The notes under the pieces: model-generated
Seen by the model: only the letters and a program-made list of their open reading frames with translations
The model's database searches: none
Told to the model about the DNA's origin: nothing
Shown here: piece after piece, positions 56,150 through 63,271 of the stretch
How positions within the stretch are numbered: position 1 is the stretch's first letter
How the letters are laid out: every line of letters starts with the position of its first letter
Program-made: the position numbers and the translations under genes
Source of the DNA: Photobacterium galatheae
GTDB taxonomy: Bacteria; Pseudomonadota; Gammaproteobacteria; Enterobacterales; Vibrionaceae
Assembly (NCBI RefSeq): GCF_000695255.1
Contig: NZ_JMIB01000010.1
Location: 62,001-126,000, forward strand
Length of the DNA stretch: 64,000 nucleotides
Reading direction: 5' to 3'

Positions 56150-56178
56150 GGGTTCTTCACCCTATCTCTATCGTGCCG
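56150..56178. repeat. Repeat copy A (GGGTTCTTCACCC ... CTATC)
   Basis: A 26-base segment found again, with one change, at 56437-56465. It resembles the reverse complement of the tRNA-Ser T-arm and acceptor end. See findings. Confidence 0.65.
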
Positions 56179-56201
56179 CAGTTCTTACGAAAATTCAGGC
56201 G

Positions 56202-56233
56202 AAAAAAAACCGCTGAGACTTCAGCGGTTTCTT
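56202..56233 (-). terminator. tRNA-type terminator, copy 1
   Basis: On the - strand AACCGCTGAA-GTC-TCAGCGGTT followed by eight T. Nearly identical to the terminator at 56479-56508 that directly follows tRNA-Ser. Confidence 0.85.
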
Positions 56234-56305
56234 CACATGTGGTGGAGCCAGAACAAGGTATAGAGGGATTTTCAAATCCCGGAAAGCATTTCCAGACCAA
56301 GAACG

Positions 56306-56336
56306 AAAAAAGCCCCGTCAGATGACGAGGCTTTCG
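56306..56336 (-). terminator. tRNA-type terminator, copy 2 (unrelated stem)
   Basis: On the - strand AAAGCCTCGTCATCTGACGGGGCTTTTTT, a second terminator in the same orientation, with no intact gene between it and its neighbours. Confidence 0.85.
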
Positions 56337-56360
56337 AATGTGGCGGAGAGATAGGGATTT
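56337..56360 (-). repeat. 24-bp copy of the tRNA-Ser 3' end
   Basis: Exactly repeats 56513-56536, covering the CCA, acceptor strand and part of the T-arm of tRNA-Ser plus four flanking bases. It could be an attachment-site duplicate or the rest of a deleted second tRNA gene. Confidence 0.8.
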
Positions 56361-56465
56361 ATCGCTCGCAGGCTCGCGCCCCTTCGGGCGTTGTCTAAAG
56401 ACAACGTGGTCTCGCTCCGCTCGGCTGAACCCTCACTAGGGTTCTTCACCCTATCTCTATCCTGC
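56361..56465. repeat. GC-rich hairpin element with tRNA-like inverted ends
   Basis: Contains GTTGTC-TAAA-GACAAC, GAACCCT-CACT-AGGGTTC and a run of CTCG motifs. Its right end (56437-56465) is an imperfect inverted copy of the tRNA-Ser 3' end fragment at its left, so the whole can fold back on itself. It looks like a small repetitive element. Confidence 0.55.
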
Positions 56466-56478
56466 CAAGGTTCAGATG

Positions 56479-56508
56479 AAAAAAAACCGCTGAGAGTTCA
56501 GCGGTTTC
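56479..56508 (-). terminator. Terminator of tRNA-Ser
   Basis: On the - strand AACCGCTGAA-CTC-TCAGCGGTT followed by eight T, eight bases after the tRNA. Confidence 0.9.
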
Positions 56509-56516
56509 TTTAAATG

Positions 56517-56607
56517 TGGCGGAGAGATAGGGATTTGAACCCTAGATACGCTATTAACGTATGCCGGTTTTCAAGACCGGTGCTTTCAACCACTCAGCCA
56601 TCTCTCC
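56517..56607 (-). tRNA. tRNA-Ser(TGA)
   Basis: A 91-base class II tRNA with encoded CCA. Acceptor GGAGAGA pairs with TCTCTCC; the D-arm is TGGCTGAGTGG; anticodon stem CCGGT/ACCGG holds the loop CTTGAAA, giving anticodon TGA (reads UCN); the long variable arm CATACGTTAATAGCGTAT and T-loop GGTTCAAATCC follow. All arms are intact. Confidence 0.97.
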
Positions 56608-56745
56608 GTAAGTGGTGCGCATGATACCCAGCCGATTCGATATTGTAAATACCTCACTGAACTGACTGCGCAGATGATCGCCAATCTGAGATAATCCATA
56701 CCACTTTGATGCGGTTTTCATCAGCAACGCTCTTCTTCTAGCCCC

Positions 56746-57645
56746 TCACCGGGCAGATGCCAGAGCTTTTTCTTGCGTGAATTTGTTTTTAGGCTTTCGC
56801 ATCACCAGATAAACCGCCATGGCTGCCAGCAAAAAACCCAGCGCGCTGAATGCATCAAAGGTTTCATCAAAAGCCAGCCAGGCTTCCAGCGCTGTCATCG
56901 GAGGCACCAGATAAAACGTCGAGGCCACTTTTGAGGCTTCCCCGTGCTTCACCATATAAAGCAGCAGCCAGATAGCGGTGACCGAAACGCCCAGAACCAG
57001 CCAGGCCAGTGTCAGAGAAAACGTGAGGTTCCATTCTATCTGCATGGTTTCTGCGGTCAGCATGACAGGTGCAAACACCATCGCCGCCATGATGTACTGA
57101 TAAAGCGAGCCGCCGACTAAATCAACCTGACTGCAAAAACGCTTCTGATACAGGGTGCCCAGCGTAATCCCCAGCAACGCCAGTCCCGCACAGGCATAAG
57201 CGGCCAGTTGATGCGCGTCCTGCTGCCAGCTCATATTGCCCTGCAGAACCAAGGTGATACCCAATATGCCCAGACACAAACCCAACCATTGGGAAAAGGC
57301 CAGACGCTCCTGCCCCAGACACATCAGGATGACGGCGGTCAGCACCGGCTGTAACCCGACCAGCAGCGCACACAGGCCGGCAGGCATCCCAAGGTAAATG
57401 CCATAGTAAGTACCGCCCAGATACAGCCCGTGAATCAGTATACCTGTGATCAGGCTATGAATTCTGGCTTTACCGGTCGGCAGTACAGATTTCAGCAACG
57501 CCGCAAGCACAGCAAAAATCGCGATGTTTGCCAGCATCCGGACAAACAGGAAGGTAGCCGGTTCCGCATATGGCAAGCCAAAACGGGCACCGATAAAGCC
57601 GGTACTCCACAACAATACAAAAATAAAAGGAATCAGTCGGGCCAC
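56746..57645 (-). CDS. EamA-family (DMT) exporter
   Basis: A 299-residue inner-membrane protein with ten helices in two EamA repeats (FVLLWSTGFIGARFGLPYAEP; VSVTAIWLLLYMVKHGEASKVASTFYLVPPM). Members export amino acids, cysteine pathway metabolites or drugs. GTG 57645 is preferred, five bases after AGAGG; a GTG two codons upstream is the alternative. It is divergent from a MocR-type regulator whose direct-repeat sites lie between the genes, so a PLP-sensed amine may control the exporter. Confidence 0.85.
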   Translation of the reverse strand: MARLIPFIFVLLWSTGFIGARFGLPYAEPATFLFVRMLANIAIFAVLAALLKSVLPTGKARIHSLITGILIHGLYLGGTYYGIYLGMPAGLCALLVGLQPVLTAVILMCLGQERLAFSQWLGLCLGILGITLVLQGNMSWQQDAHQLAAYACAGLALLGITLGTLYQKRFCSQVDLVGGSLYQYIMAAMVFAPVMLTAETMQIEWNLTFSLTLAWLVLGVSVTAIWLLLYMVKHGEASKVASTFYLVPPMTALEAWLAFDETFDAFSALGFLLAAMAVYLVMRKPKNKFTQEKALASAR

Positions 57646-57691
57646 AATCACCTCTGTCTGGCGTTATCCATCATGATTCACTACTCTATTT

Positions 57692-57702
57692 GGGTACAGA
57701 CA
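57692..57702. promoter_or_regulatory. GGGTACAGACA direct repeat, copy 1
   Basis: Identical 11-mer to 57735-57745, in the same orientation and 43 bases (four helix turns) apart. MocR/PdxR-type regulators bind such spaced direct repeats. Confidence 0.6.
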
Positions 57703-57734
57703 CAGTTAATAGTGACAGTTTTATAAATTTATCA

Positions 57735-57745
57735 GGGTACAGACA
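57735..57745. promoter_or_regulatory. GGGTACAGACA direct repeat, copy 2
   Basis: Second copy, ending five bases before the ATG of the MocR-type gene, so occupancy would block its expression. Confidence 0.6.
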
Positions 57746-57750
57746 GGCGC

Positions 57751-59226
57751 ATGGAAAGCAGTCACCAGAGAACAGAGACCAAATATCAGCAGGTCATCGC
57801 GGAACTTGAACTGCGCCTTGAACATGGCGTTTATCAGGCCGGTGATAAGCTCCCGTCCATCCGGCAACTGAGCGGACAGATGGCGGTCAGTAAAAATACG
57901 GTCATCCGGGCCTATCAGGAACTCGAAGCAAGCCAGAAAATTGAAGCGCATCCACGCTCGGGATATATCGTCACCCTACGTCCATGTCTGGAAACCCAAC
58001 CCATCCAAACCCCGGGGTTTGTCGATTTGTTATCCCTGAGCCGGACGGTGTTACAGGATTCTCTGTCACCAGCCTTGTTACCGACCGGCAGCGCACATCC
58101 GAATACCTCTTTTCCGGCCATCACCTCGCTGTATGCCGAGATTGGCCGTCACAGCCGCTATCAGACACATGTCCCCAGCCATTATTTGCTCCCGCCGGGA
58201 GACGAGCAGCTGAGAAAACAGCTGGTGGCTATCAATCAATGGCATGGCATCACCGCCTCAGCCAGCGACATTTTAATCACCCATGGTGCGCAACAAGGGA
58301 TCAGTATGGCCTTGCAGGCGCTGACCCAACCGGGCGATACCGTCATCATTGAGTCGCCCTGCTATTTCGGTAACCTGCTGTTACTGGAATCACTGGGCCT
58401 GAAAGTCGTGGAGATCCCCGCCAGCCTGCAATCCGGCATGGACTTAACCCGGTTGAAACAGGCATTACAGCAATGGCCGATTGCAGCCATCCTGATCAAC
58501 CCGAGTTTCAACAACCCGACCGGCTCCGTCATGCCGCTCGCTGCCCGGCAACAGTTGCTCGCCATGACGCAAGGCATTCCGATCATTGAAGATGATGTGT
58601 TTGGCGATCTGGCTTACGCCGGGCGGCCACCCACGTTGTACAGCATGGATGACAGCCACCGGGTGATTTACTGTAATTCTTTGTCGAAAACACTGGATTC
58701 ACGCTTGCGCATTGGCTGGTTGCTTGCGGGTCGATACCAGCCTCAGATCGAAAAGCGCCTACTGGCAGACAACATGGGAAGCCTGAACCTGATGCAGTCG
58801 GCAGTGGCTGAGTTTCTGAAAACCGGCAAATACCGGGCTCATCTGGGAAAAATCCGGCGCTTTTATCATCAGAATCAACGCCGGTTCAGCCAGATTCTCT
58901 GTGCTGCGCTCGACAGCTACCCCTGGCTGGTTGGCCGTTATCATCTCAATCTCGCCGATGGCGGATTTCTGTGCTGGTTGACCCTCCCAGAACAGGCCAA
59001 CAGCGATCAGATTTATCAACTGGCCTATCAGGCAGGTATTAGCATCCTGCCCGGCAGTATGTTCAGCACACTGGATAGCTATCGCCATTGCCTCAGGCTG
59101 AGCTATGCCGCTTTTGAAGACAACCCACGATGGCATACAGGCATCGGACAACTGGCCAGAATCATTGCGGATCACTTGAAGCCGGCCAGCGATATGAATG
59201 AAGCGAAGAAAAGGATATTTCAATGA
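57751..59226 (+). CDS. MocR-family regulator (GntR helix-turn-helix plus aminotransferase domain)
   Basis: A 491-residue fusion. The N-terminal GntR winged helix (~1-75; YQAGDKLPSIRQLSGQMAVSKNTVIRAYQELEA) is joined by a linker to a fold-type I PLP domain (~110-480) with NPSFNNPTGSVM, EDDVFGDLAY and the PLP lysine in CNSLSKTLDSRLRIGW. Such proteins sense PLP or its aldimine with an amine rather than acting as enzymes. It is divergent from an EamA exporter and overlaps the next gene by four bases (ATGA). Target and effector are unknown. Confidence 0.9.
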   Translation: MESSHQRTETKYQQVIAELELRLEHGVYQAGDKLPSIRQLSGQMAVSKNTVIRAYQELEASQKIEAHPRSGYIVTLRPCLETQPIQTPGFVDLLSLSRTVLQDSLSPALLPTGSAHPNTSFPAITSLYAEIGRHSRYQTHVPSHYLLPPGDEQLRKQLVAINQWHGITASASDILITHGAQQGISMALQALTQPGDTVIIESPCYFGNLLLLESLGLKVVEIPASLQSGMDLTRLKQALQQWPIAAILINPSFNNPTGSVMPLAARQQLLAMTQGIPIIEDDVFGDLAYAGRPPTLYSMDDSHRVIYCNSLSKTLDSRLRIGWLLAGRYQPQIEKRLLADNMGSLNLMQSAVAEFLKTGKYRAHLGKIRRFYHQNQRRFSQILCAALDSYPWLVGRYHLNLADGGFLCWLTLPEQANSDQIYQLAYQAGISILPGSMFSTLDSYRHCLRLSYAAFEDNPRWHTGIGQLARIIADHLKPASDMNEAKKRIFQ

Positions 59227-60359
59227 AACTTTGTCAAAACGCTGTCGTCACCATCCTGATTTGGATCCTGTCTTGCCTGCCTGCCCTGGCTTTTGAGCCG
59301 AAAGCCAAGGGCAGCAGCGAAGGGATGGCCTATCGAGTCGAAAAAGTAGCCGATGGCCTTGCTATCCCTTGGGGAATGACCTTTATTGATGCCAACCACC
59401 TGCTGGTAACACTTCGAGAGGGCCAAGCCGTTCTGCTGGATATTCGTTCCGGGAAGACAACGGCGATTAACGGCCTTCCGGCGGTGTACGCCCGAGGTCA
59501 GGGCGGCTTGCTCGATGTCCGGCTTTCACCAGACCCGACAGCACAGGGTTGGCTCTATTTTACCTATGCCAAGCCCGTAAAAGGTGGCGGGGTCACAACG
59601 CTGGCTCGTGCCAGATTATCAGGAAAAACACTCACTCAGTGGCAGGATTTAAAAGTCACCCGTTCTCTCAGTGACACCAACCGGCACTTTGGCAGCCGGA
59701 TCGCCTTTGACGGCCGGGGCCATGTATTTTTCTCTGTTGGTGACCGGGGCCACCGCCCCAACGGACAGGATCTGACCAATCATGCTGCGGCCGTATTGCG
59801 ACTGAATCTGGATGGCAGTGTGCCTGAAGACAATCCTTTTGTCGGCAGAAAGGATGCATCCGCAGAAATCTGGAGTTTCGGTCATCGCAATCCACAGGGG
59901 CTGGCGTACGATCAGGCCAATCAGCGTTTATGGGAAATTGAGCATGGTCCGCGTGGTGGCGATGAAATTAACCTGATCCTGCCGGGCCGGAATTACGGCT
60001 GGCCTGTCACGTCACATGGCAAAGAATACTGGGGGCCACTGGCTGTAGGTGAAGCCAGAGAAAAAGCGGGGATTGAATCGCCCGTCAAAGTCTATATCCC
60101 CTCCATTGCTCCCGGCAGCCTGCTGCTTTATCGGGGTGATGCCTTTCCAGGCTGGCAGGGAAATTTGTTTGCAGGGGCGCTCGTATTACAGCATCTCAAT
60201 CGGGTCGTTCTGGATTCAACAGGTAAACCAGTGAAAGAAGAAAGGTTGTTTGAAGCGATGGGGGAACGTATCCGCTCTCTGACCCAAAGCAAGGAAGGTT
60301 ATTTGTACTTTGCTACGGACAGCGGCAATCTCTATCGTGTTCTTCCCGAGCGTATCTGA
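59223..60359 (+). CDS. PQQ-dependent aldose sugar dehydrogenase (YliI-like)
   Basis: A 378-residue soluble quinoprotein of the six-bladed glucose/sorbosone dehydrogenase fold. It has a signal peptide (ILIWILSCLPALA) for export to the periplasm. Typical blocks are GLAIPWGMTFIDANHLLVT, GQGGLLDVRLSPD, NRHFGSRIAFDGRGHVFFSVGDRG, WSFGHRNPQGLAYD and EHGPRGGDEINLI. The HF-G-R and GHRNPQG elements hold the PQQ-contacting residues in this family. E. coli YliI oxidises aldoses when PQQ is supplied. Its ATG overlaps the regulator stop, so the two are coupled, an unusual pairing. Confidence 0.9.
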   Translation: MKLCQNAVVTILIWILSCLPALAFEPKAKGSSEGMAYRVEKVADGLAIPWGMTFIDANHLLVTLREGQAVLLDIRSGKTTAINGLPAVYARGQGGLLDVRLSPDPTAQGWLYFTYAKPVKGGGVTTLARARLSGKTLTQWQDLKVTRSLSDTNRHFGSRIAFDGRGHVFFSVGDRGHRPNGQDLTNHAAAVLRLNLDGSVPEDNPFVGRKDASAEIWSFGHRNPQGLAYDQANQRLWEIEHGPRGGDEINLILPGRNYGWPVTSHGKEYWGPLAVGEAREKAGIESPVKVYIPSIAPGSLLLYRGDAFPGWQGNLFAGALVLQHLNRVVLDSTGKPVKEERLFEAMGERIRSLTQSKEGYLYFATDSGNLYRVLPERI

Positions 60360-60376
60360 TCATGCTCAGCCCAAAT

Positions 60377-60402
60377 AAAAAAAGCCCCGGTTCATCCGGG
60401 GC
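60377..60402 (-). terminator. Terminator of htpX
   Basis: On the - strand GCCCCGG-ATGAA-CCGGGGC followed by seven T. It also sits behind the + strand dehydrogenase gene and may serve both. Confidence 0.85.
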
Positions 60403-60414
60403 CCTGACTATCGT

Positions 60415-61299
60415 TTACAGGTGTTCACCACGACGCAGCGCATCAATACGCTTTTCCAGCGGCGGGTGGGTCATGAACAGTTCAGATAATGTTTTCCGAC
60501 CGTTAATCCCAAACGCCATCATGGAGCCTTCCAGATGAGATTCCTGGCTGACTTTCAGTCGTTCCAGCGCGGCAATCATTTTCTCTTTACCCACCAGGCG
60601 GGCTGAACCGGCATCCGCCTTGAACTCACGGTGACGGCTGTACCACATCGTAATAATGCTTGCGAGGAATCCAAACAAGAGTTCCATGATGGTCGAAACG
60701 ATGAAGTAGGTCATGAAGCTGCCGCCCTCACCTTCACCTTCGCCGTCGTTATTGTTCATGCCACTGACGGCACCGGCAATGATGCGCGAAATGAAAATCA
60801 CGAAGGTATTCACAACCCCCTGAAGCAGGGTCATGGTCACCATGTCACCATTGGCGATATGACTGACCTCATGTGCCAGCACAGCCTCAGCTTCATCAGG
60901 CGACATGCTGTGCAGCAACCCCGTTGAAACGGCAACCAGTGAGTCATCGCGTTTTGCCCCAGTCGCAAAAGCATTGATGTCTGGTGAATCATAAATTGCA
61001 ACGGTTGGCATACCAATGCCTGCCTGCTTCGCCTGACGCGCCACGGTTTCCACCAGCCAGTATTCCGATTCATTCCGCGGGTTTTCAATCACCATGCCGC
61101 CAACTGAGCGCAAAGCCATTGATTTCGACATGAAGAGGGAAATCAGGGAACCGCCAAAGCCAAACAACACCGCCATCACCAGCAGGCCATTCAGGCTACC
61201 CGGCTGTAAATCTGTAACTGCGTACACAATATTGAGCACAATACTGAACACCAGCATGACAGCCAGGTTCGTTGCCAGGAACAAGGCAATTCGTTTCAT
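60415..61299 (-). CDS. htpX: Protease HtpX, membrane zinc metalloprotease
   Basis: HtpX cleaves misfolded inner-membrane proteins on the cytoplasmic side, sharing quality control with FtsH; often induced by the Cpx response. The 294 residues have two N-terminal membrane helices (~5-25 and 32-52), the zinc site [13 protein letters not shown] (HExxH, ~140), two further helices (~155-220) and the third ligand Glu in [14 protein letters not shown]. It contains a Gly/Glu loop ([12 protein letters not shown]). Single gene with its own terminator. Confidence 0.96.
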   Translation of the reverse strand: MKRIALFLATNLAVMLVFSIVLNIVYAVTDLQPGSLNGLLVMAVLFGFGGSLISLFMSKSMALRSVGGMVIENPRNESEYWLVETVARQAKQAGIGMPTVAIYDSPDINAFATGAKRDDSLVAVSTGLLHSMSPDEAEAVLAHEVSHIANGDMVTMTLLQGVVNTFVIFISRIIAGAVSGMNNNDGEGEGEGGSFMTYFIVSTIMELLFGFLASIITMWYSRHREFKADAGSARLVGKEKMIAALERLKVSQESHLEGSMMAFGINGRKTLSELFMTHPPLEKRIDALRRGEHL

Positions 61300-61531
61300 A
61301 CCTTTTTATCTCCACCAAAGGTCACTAGGGTATAACGTTACTTATAGTATGGTCGTTTAATCTGAAAACAAGCGGAAGCGGGAAATTGTTACTTTTCGTA
61401 AGTCGCTGCGAAGACTGATTTTTCAGCATAGCCAGACTTAGACCTTAGACTTTGGTCGTATTGTTTAAACAGGCACCATTCACTATTGTTTTGGCATCAA
61501 TGATTTCGCTCAGTATCTGAAAGGAGGCAAG

Positions 61532-61687
61532 ATGGCTGACCATGAAAATTACCAAGTCGCAATTGATATCCTGCGCTGTCATCTTGGCATGACTGCCGAA
61601 GAAGCCTGTGCTGAACTGGGTATCGATCCTGCAGCTTCGCAATCAAGTGAAGTGATTGACCCGCTTTCGGGACTGACCGCAAACTAA
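61532..61687 (+). CDS. 51-residue conserved-looking small protein
   Basis: From ATG 61532, six bases after a perfect AAGGAGG, the frame encodes 51 residues: MADHENYQVAIDILRCHLGM, then TAEEACAELGIDPAASQSSE and a short tail ending GLTAN. It looks like one helical domain, with helix-turn-helix-like spacing in the second half (TAEEACAELGID), soluble and acidic. A good terminator follows 36 bases after the stop. These signals make it a likely real gene, though I know no function. Confidence 0.75.
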   Translation: MADHENYQVAIDILRCHLGMTAEEACAELGIDPAASQSSEVIDPLSGLTAN

Positions 61688-61722
61688 TTCCCTTGTATTA
61701 AGTGCTAGATCCAAAGCCTCCT

Positions 61723-61757
61723 CATCTGGAGGCTTTGTCATTTTTAGGCCATAGTGT
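61723..61757 (+). terminator. Terminator of the small protein gene
   Basis: AAAGCCTCC-6-GGAGGCTTT, perfect 9-bp stem followed by GTCATTTTT. Confidence 0.8.
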
Positions 61758-61833
61758 GTAAATACAGTTTCCATTCAGAATGATTGTGTGATACTTATCC
61801 CAAAAATTATTTTGAACACTGTACAGGTAAACT

Positions 61834-62493
61834 ATGAAAAAAATCTTTTCGCACACCCTTGATAGTGCCCCTTCGCAGGAAAACACACGTCCTTTGCTGA
61901 TCACAATTGCGATTTTCATGGCCGTTGCTGTGATCGCTGCCATCGCAGCCTTCATCATTCAGATTGAAATTCTGCAATTCAGTGGCAACCTGGGGGAAGA
62001 CTCACTCGTTGAATACGCTCAGGAACTCTACCTCGCCCTCAGCAGTGCCCTGTTTGCTGCGGTTGCCGTCAAGAGAGCGAACGTCCGTGGCTTTGCCTGT
62101 CTGGTTGCTGCCTTTTTCCTGGTATTGCTGATCCGAGAGCTGGATGGCGTACTTGATCTGGTGACGCATGGTTTCTGGAAAGTTCCAGCGGCTTTGGTGG
62201 CAGTGGCAGGAATTGCCTACGCGTATCAGCATCCGCAAAGCACTCAGCCACCTCTGGCTCAGTACAGCAAACATGCCAGTTTTGGGTTGATGATTGGCGG
62301 TATGGCGACGCTGCTGGTCTTTTCCCGCTTATTCGGAATGAGCGAGTTATGGCAAACCGCCATGCAGGATAATTACGTTCGTGAAGTGAAAAACCTGGCC
62401 GAAGAAGGCGTTGAACTCTTGGGTTACAGCCTGATTCTTGCTGCATCAGCCTGGTACTGCCTGCCGAAACTGGCTCGCAAAAAACAGCACTGA
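61834..62493 (+). CDS. Inner-membrane protein of unknown function
   Basis: A 219-residue protein with about six predicted membrane helices (near 23-45, 63-80, 87-108, 115-130, 150-165 and 195-212). An acidic segment (NLGEDSLVEYAQELYLALSS) lies after the first helix, and a C-terminal KLARKKQH tail should be cytoplasmic. I do not recognise a family. It has a bidirectional terminator at its end and lies convergent to bioD. Confidence 0.75.
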   Translation: MKKIFSHTLDSAPSQENTRPLLITIAIFMAVAVIAAIAAFIIQIEILQFSGNLGEDSLVEYAQELYLALSSALFAAVAVKRANVRGFACLVAAFFLVLLIRELDGVLDLVTHGFWKVPAALVAVAGIAYAYQHPQSTQPPLAQYSKHASFGLMIGGMATLLVFSRLFGMSELWQTAMQDNYVREVKNLAEEGVELLGYSLILAASAWYCLPKLARKKQH

Positions 62494-62500
62494 CAGATTC

Positions 62501-62545
62501 TCTGAAACAACAAAGCCGCCATATAGGCGGCTTTGTTGTTTCAGA
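62501..62545. terminator. Bidirectional terminator with a 20-bp perfect stem
   Basis: Twenty-base arms (62501-62520 and 62526-62545; inner part CAAAGCCGCC/GGCGGCTTTG) around ATATA. It stops both the membrane-protein gene and bioD. Confidence 0.9.
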
Positions 62546-62572
62546 CGGCTTTGGTTTTAGCTGGCTTTGGTT

Positions 62573-63271
62573 TCAGAGCTGAACTGAAGCAGGGAACCCC
62601 AACAACTCCAGATTCAGATATTCGGTTAAATCTCTTTTGCCGATATCAGGCAGATGCGGGATTTCGCCCAGCTTCGGTGCCGGTAACATCGCTTCAAGAT
62701 ATCTCAGGTTCTCGTCGTAACAACTGGTTTCGGGATCCACCAGATTCGCCACCCAACCCGCCAGAGTCAACCCATCGCGTTCAATGGCCTCCGCGGTCAG
62801 CATCGCATGATTCAGGCACCCCAGTTTCACCCCGACCACAAGGATCACTGGCAGATTCTCCTGCTTCACCCAATCTGAAAATTTCGTTGTCTCAGACAAA
62901 GGAACCCGCCAGCCACCAGCGCCCTCGACAAACACCAAGTCAGATTTCTGTTTCAAATGGTACAAACCACTGGACAATTTATCGGGACAAATCTCTACGC
63001 CAGCCTGCCTGGCTGCAATATGTGGTGCAATAGGCGGCTCAAACGTAAATGGATTCACCTCTTCATACGCCAGTTCAGGTTGAGAAGCGGCCTGTAAATA
63101 CAGTGCATCCGAATTTCTCATCCCGTACACCGTTAATGTGCTCCCCGAAGCAATGGGCTTAAACCCAGTTGTCCGGTAACCTGACTTCACCCCAGACGCG
63201 ATCAATGTCCGTGTAACTACCGTTTTTCCGGCGTCGGTATCTGTTCCTGTCACAAAGAAAGCGTTAGTCAT
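62573..63271 (-). CDS. bioD: Dethiobiotin synthetase
   Basis: BioD closes the ureido ring of dethiobiotin from diaminopelargonate, CO2 and ATP, the penultimate step of biotin synthesis. The 232-residue protein starts with the P-loop VTGTDTDAGKTVVT; SGLYHLKQKSDLVFVEGAGGWRVPL holds the switch region, and VVGVKLGCLNHAMLTAEAI follows. It overlaps bioC by eight bases, the usual order at the end of bioBFCD operons. Confidence 0.95.
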   Translation of the reverse strand: MTNAFFVTGTDTDAGKTVVTRTLIASGVKSGYRTTGFKPIASGSTLTVYGMRNSDALYLQAASQPELAYEEVNPFTFEPPIAPHIAARQAGVEICPDKLSSGLYHLKQKSDLVFVEGAGGWRVPLSETTKFSDWVKQENLPVILVVGVKLGCLNHAMLTAEAIERDGLTLAGWVANLVDPETSCYDENLRYLEAMLPAPKLGEIPHLPDIGKRDLTEYLNLELLGFPASVQL

